Shown: positions 5,982-8,575 of the stretch, in pieces
How the letters are laid out: every line of letters starts with the position of its first letter
How positions within the stretch are numbered: position 1 is the first letter of the stretch
DNA from: Moraxella equi
Lineage (GTDB): Bacteria; Pseudomonadota; Gammaproteobacteria; Pseudomonadales; Moraxellaceae
Direction of reading: 5' to 3'
Assembly: GCF_002027555.1 (NCBI RefSeq)
Contig: NZ_MXAP01000107.1
Coordinates: 1 to 8,575, forward strand
DNA: 8,575 nt
Program-made: the position numbers and the translations under genes
Notes under the pieces: model-generated
Told to the model about the DNA's origin: nothing
The model's database searches: none
Seen by the model: the letters and a program-made list of their open reading frames with translations, nothing else

Positions 5982-7253
5982 CTAACGCCCAATCGCACGC
6001 CAGCCAATATCCCTGCGATATTGTATGCCGTCAAAGGCAATTGTACCACAGCTTGCCAACGCACGAGCTTGGGCATCTGCCACGCTCGCCCCAAGGGCGG
6101 TAACGCACAGCACACGTCCGCCATTGGTTAGGATTTGTCCGTTCTCTGCCTTTGTACCTGCGTGGAATACTTTTAGGTCGTCCTGCACATCTGGCAAACC
6201 TGTAATGACATCGCCTGATGATGAACTCTCTGGATAGCCACGACTGGCAAGGACAATGCCCAAGGCAACTTCGTCCGTCCATTCTGCACTGGCGGGCAAA
6301 TTGCCGTCTAAGCCCTGCAAAATCAGTTCAACTAAAGACGACTTTAACCGCATCATAATCGGCTGAGTCTCAGGGTCGCCAAATCGGCAGTTAAACTCAA
6401 TCACATAAGGGTCGCCTGCGTCATTTATCATTAAGCCTGCATACAAAAAGCCCTTATAAGGCGTGCCATTTGCCCTCATCTCGTCCACGACAGGGCGGAT
6501 AACACGCTCAATCACTTTCTCATGCACATCAGCCGTTACCACAGGGGCAGGCGAGTACGCGCCCATACCACCTGTATTTGCCCCTTTATCGCCTTCAAAA
6601 ATGCGTTTGTGGTCTTGACTGGTTGCCATGGGCAAAATATTATCGCCGTCAATCATACAGATAAAGGACGCTTCTTCCCCTGCCAAAAACTCTTCGATGA
6701 CGACACGGCTCCCTGCTTGCCCAAATTTATTGCCTGATAGCATGTCATCGATGGCACCAAAGGCTTCGGACTCGTCCATCGCCACAATCACACCCTTACC
6801 TGCCGCCAAGCCGTCCGCCTTGATGACAATGGGTGCTCCCTTGGAGCGGACAAAATCTTTTGCCAGCTCTACATCGGTAAAGACTTCATAAAAGGCAGTA
6901 GGAATGCCGACTTTTTTCATAAAATCTTTGGCAAATGCCTTAGAGCCTTCTAGCTGTGAGCAGTATTTGGAACAGCCCCACGCACGCACGCCAGCCCGCT
7001 CCAAATCGTCCACAATGCCCGCCACAAGCGGAGCTTCCGCCCCCACAAGCACAAAAGCGATGTCATGAGTCTGACAAAACTCAATCACGGCAGGGTGGTC
7101 GGTGATGTCCAAATCCACGTTTTGAAGCTTGGGTTCGCTTGCCGTGCCTGCATTGCCACGAGCGACATAGACCGTCTGCACTCTGTCATCTTTGGCACAC
7201 GCCCACGCTAAGGCGTGCTCACGTCCGCCTGTACCTGTTACTAAAATTTTCAT
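5982..7253 (-). CDS. purD: Phosphoribosylamine--glycine ligase (GARS)
   Basis: PurD joins 5-phosphoribosylamine and glycine using ATP to give glycinamide ribonucleotide, the second step of purine synthesis in the cytoplasm. At 423 residues it matches the family length. The N-terminal domain opens with MKILVTGTGGREHALAW (GGREHA at 9-14). The ATP-grasp part shows VIKADGLAAGKGV (143-155), EEF and GEEASF (187-197), DHKR (214-217), NTGGMGAYSP (226-235) and EFNCRFGDPETQ (286-297), which includes the metal-binding acidic residues. The C-terminus DIGWRAIGR is typical. AAGGA lies 5 nt before the ATG. It is a single gene with its own terminator; no other purine genes are in the window. Confidence 0.98.
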   Translation of the reverse strand: MKILVTGTGGREHALAWACAKDDRVQTVYVARGNAGTASEPKLQNVDLDITDHPAVIEFCQTHDIAFVLVGAEAPLVAGIVDDLERAGVRAWGCSKYCSQLEGSKAFAKDFMKKVGIPTAFYEVFTDVELAKDFVRSKGAPIVIKADGLAAGKGVIVAMDESEAFGAIDDMLSGNKFGQAGSRVVIEEFLAGEEASFICMIDGDNILPMATSQDHKRIFEGDKGANTGGMGAYSPAPVVTADVHEKVIERVIRPVVDEMRANGTPYKGFLYAGLMINDAGDPYVIEFNCRFGDPETQPIMMRLKSSLVELILQGLDGNLPASAEWTDEVALGIVLASRGYPESSSSGDVITGLPDVQDDLKVFHAGTKAENGQILTNGGRVLCVTALGASVADAQARALASCGTIAFDGIQYRRDIGWRAIGR

Positions 7254-7285
7254 AGCAGTCCTTATGGGTTGGGATAAATGCCCCT

Positions 7286-7294
7286 ATTGTAGCA
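7286..7294 (-). promoter_or_regulatory. Extended -10 promoter of purD
   Basis: The minus strand reads TGCTACAAT: a TGn extension plus a 5 of 6 match to TATAAT. The -35 region at 17 nt (AAGATT, 7309-7314) is poor, as is common for extended -10 promoters. The predicted start near 7279 leaves a leader of about 25 nt. Confidence 0.5.
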
Positions 7295-7339
7295 AATTTT
7301 ACCCAAAAAATCTTGGGAATATTTTATCCAAAAATTTGC
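7292..7339. repeat. Inverted and direct repeats in the purD promoter region
   Basis: GCAAATTTT (7292-7300) and its exact complement AAAATTTGC (7331-7339) flank the region. Within it, ATTTTACCCAAAAA (7296-7309) and ATTTTATCCAAAAA (7321-7334) form a direct repeat with one mismatch at a 25-nt offset. One arm overlaps the extended -10 of purD, so the set is placed like an operator. No known regulator motif was recognised. Confidence 0.6.
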
Positions 7340-7404
7340 CATAAAAAGTGTTATTCTTGCCAGTTGACAACAATAACGCTTTTTAAATCCCTTTTATAAT
7401 AGGG

Positions 7405-7466
7405 AAGATTTTGAATCTCATTGGCTAGACTTTGAGCATGCCCTTGTGTATCTTAATCAAAATCTT
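7405..7466. repeat. 10-bp inverted repeat upstream of lysO
   Basis: AAGATTTTGA (7405-7414) and TCAAAATCTT (7457-7466) are exact complements 42 nt apart. The right arm touches the predicted -35 of lysO. Just left of it is a smaller dyad, TCCCT-N8-AGGGA (7388-7405). With the promoters predicted here neither would be transcribed, which suggests a role as DNA sites if they have any. Confidence 0.5.
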
Positions 7467-7492
7467 GTCTATTTATCAAAAAATGTTATAAT
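7465..7492 (+). promoter_or_regulatory. Predicted lysO promoter
   Basis: A perfect TATAAT (7487-7492) preceded by TGT (7484-7486) gives a strong extended -10. TTGTCT (7465-7470) is a partial -35 at 16-nt spacing. The predicted start near 7499 leaves a leader of about 39 nt. No lysine riboswitch could fit in that leader. Confidence 0.65.
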
Positions 7493-7537
7493 CTTACGCT
7501 CATCATTCTTTGATATTTATTCTCCCATCATTACGCC

Positions 7538-8449
7538 ATGCAAGGTATCATCACACTTCTGCTTATCCTAACCCCGATGTTTGTTGGTTTTGCCCTGCCA
7601 AACAGCAAAAAAAGCACGCATTTGGCGGAGCGTGGGCTTAATTATCTGGTGTTCATCATCTTGATGGTGATTGGCATGGAGCTAGGACTGGTTGATGATT
7701 TACAGCATAAACTTGCCAATATCGCCCTGTATCTGTCGGTACTTATGGTGCTAACCATCGGCTCAGGGTTGATGGCTTTGGTGGTTTTTGACCGTATGTC
7801 GCCCTGTCAGTATTGCTCACAGCAAAGCCCGACTGCCAAGCCCAATGTCAGCATTCACGGCAGTCTGACCCAAATCCTGTGTTTGGCGATGGGCTTTATT
7901 ATTGCTAAGTTTTTACCTGCCACGTGGCACCCACCGGAGAAGACCACGACGGTGTTACTCATGCTACTGTTGTTTTTGGTGGGTATTTCACTCAAAGGTT
8001 CAGGTGTCAGTCTCAAACAAGCACTGCTAAATAAACGGGGCTTGCAAATCAGCTCGATCTTTGTGGGGGTAACACTGCTCTCAGGTGTCCTTTTTGCCCT
8101 GCTTTTTGATGACGTGTCAGTGGCTCAGGGCTTGGCGTTGTCATCGAGTTTTGGTTGGTACTCGCTCTCAGGCACGATAATGACGGACGCTTATGGGGTG
8201 GTGTGGGGTAGTGTGGCACTGCTAAACGACCTAGGGCGAGAAGTGCTGGCACTCATCTTTATCCCATGGGTCATGCGACATTCATCATCGGCAGCGATAG
8301 GGCTTGGGGGTGTGACCAGCCTTGACTTTACTCTGCCAACACTCACGCAGGCGGGTGGAGCTTCTATTATTCCGCTAGTCATCAGCTTTGGTTTTATTAC
8401 TAATCTTATCTCACCTGTTTTAATGGTGTTTTTTGCCAGTTTTTCTTAG
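7538..8449 (+). CDS. lysO: Lysine exporter LysO family protein
   Basis: This 303-residue inner-membrane protein belongs to the LysO (formerly YbjE, DUF340) family, which exports L-lysine and toxic lysine analogues. E. coli LysO is 299 residues. Landmarks are the N-terminal pair of helices with the acidic GMELGLVDDL (46-55), LLLFLVGISLK (143-153), SSFGWYSLSG (203-212), NDLGRE (230-235) and GGVTSLDFTLP (257-267), the last three nearly identical to E. coli. About eight membrane spans are expected. The loop at 88-108 contains a CxxC pair (Cys90, Cys93) that I do not recall in E. coli LysO. The start aligns with the family, but no Shine-Dalgarno sequence precedes the ATG. The gene is divergent from purD. 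Confidence 0.93.
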   Translation: MQGIITLLLILTPMFVGFALPNSKKSTHLAERGLNYLVFIILMVIGMELGLVDDLQHKLANIALYLSVLMVLTIGSGLMALVVFDRMSPCQYCSQQSPTAKPNVSIHGSLTQILCLAMGFIIAKFLPATWHPPEKTTTVLLMLLLFLVGISLKGSGVSLKQALLNKRGLQISSIFVGVTLLSGVLFALLFDDVSVAQGLALSSSFGWYSLSGTIMTDAYGVVWGSVALLNDLGREVLALIFIPWVMRHSSSAAIGLGGVTSLDFTLPTLTQAGGASIIPLVISFGFITNLISPVLMVFFASFS

Positions 8450-8575
8450 ATGTTTTTAAGGTTTATTAAAAAATTATTAAGGCGTATTGAACTTTTGTAT
8501 TTGCAATGAAAAATGAGAAAAATCGCATATTTTTCAAGGAAAAAGTGAGGTCTGGTAGTCATTCTATCAAACGAG
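8450..8575. other. A/T-rich region after lysO with a weak hairpin
   Basis: No clear terminator follows lysO. The only dyad is GAAAAAT-N5-ATTTTTC (8517-8535), a 7-bp stem that is nearly all A/T, has no T run after it and would be too weak for a standard terminator. lysO may end by another mechanism or be transcribed onward. Confidence 0.4.
8506..8575 (+). CDS. Possible start of an unidentified gene (truncated by the window)
   Basis: An ATG at 8506 opens a frame that stays open for 23 codons to the window edge and is rich in lysine, arginine and serine (MKNEKNRIFFKEK onward). No Shine-Dalgarno sequence precedes it and I do not recognise the product. A random open frame of this length is quite likely, so this is only a flag for whoever sees the next bases. 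Confidence 0.15.
   Translation, partial: MKNEKNRIFFKEKVRSGSHSIKR

Noticed and set aside
302..7253. Many long open frames antisense to or out of frame with cydA, cydB, lrgAB and purD.
   Set aside because: They are composition shadows of well-identified genes: no family motifs, biased residue content and no start signals.
7364..7400. Perfect TTGACA (7364-7369) and perfect TATAAT (7395-7400) on the plus strand.
   Set aside because: They are 25 nt apart, far from the 16-18 nt a sigma-70 promoter needs, and neither has a good partner at proper spacing.
7261..7537. Possible riboswitch (lysine or purine) in the purD/lysO spacer.
   Set aside because: The predicted leaders are only about 25 and 39 nt, and no conserved aptamer core was recognisable.
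8446..8575. Minus-strand frame open from the right edge to 8446, overlapping the lysO stop.
   Set aside because: Low-complexity, A/T-driven translation (N, K, I, F rich), with no recognisable family and no signal supporting it.

Overview
The window reads as an ordinary chromosomal stretch of a gamma-proteobacterium, most likely a Moraxella or close relative (family Moraxellaceae). This rests on the E. coli-type cydABX operon with a long Q-loop CydA, the moderate-to-low G+C with A/T-rich spacers, and the style of the proteins. It is an inference without any database search. All genes except one at each window edge are intact and recognisable. No mobile element, tRNA, rRNA or CRISPR array was seen.

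Layout, left to right. Positions 1-90 probably hold the 3' end of an unidentified plus-strand gene that contains a G-quadruplex-forming motif. It faces cydABX, and a shared hairpin at 106-135 can end transcripts from both sides. The minus-strand operon cydA-cydB-cydX (3048 down to 154) encodes the complete cytochrome bd-I quinol oxidase, including its 45-residue accessory subunit CydX. Upstream of it, also on the minus strand, is a YhhW-like pirin with all four metal ligands and its own terminator. Divergent from the pirin gene is a small plus-strand gene (4116-4598) for an exported WG-repeat protein, made of repeats with an exact 102-nt period. Next on the minus strand is lrgA-lrgB, a translationally overlapping pair of membrane proteins that is somewhat divergent from its family. 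It is followed by purD (purine synthesis) with a strong terminator, and then, divergently on the plus strand, lysO (lysine exporter). The last 126 bases are A/T-rich and may contain the start of another gene.

How the genes relate. cydABX is one functional unit: a high-affinity terminal oxidase for low oxygen. lrgAB is a second two-gene unit. purD, lysO, the pirin and the WG protein look like independent single-gene units. The regulatory DNA is more interesting than the gene content: divergent promoters share space at 3980-4090, and the 284-bp purD/lysO spacer carries two separate sets of inverted and direct repeats next to the predicted promoters. I found no convincing evidence of a previously undescribed multi-gene system here.
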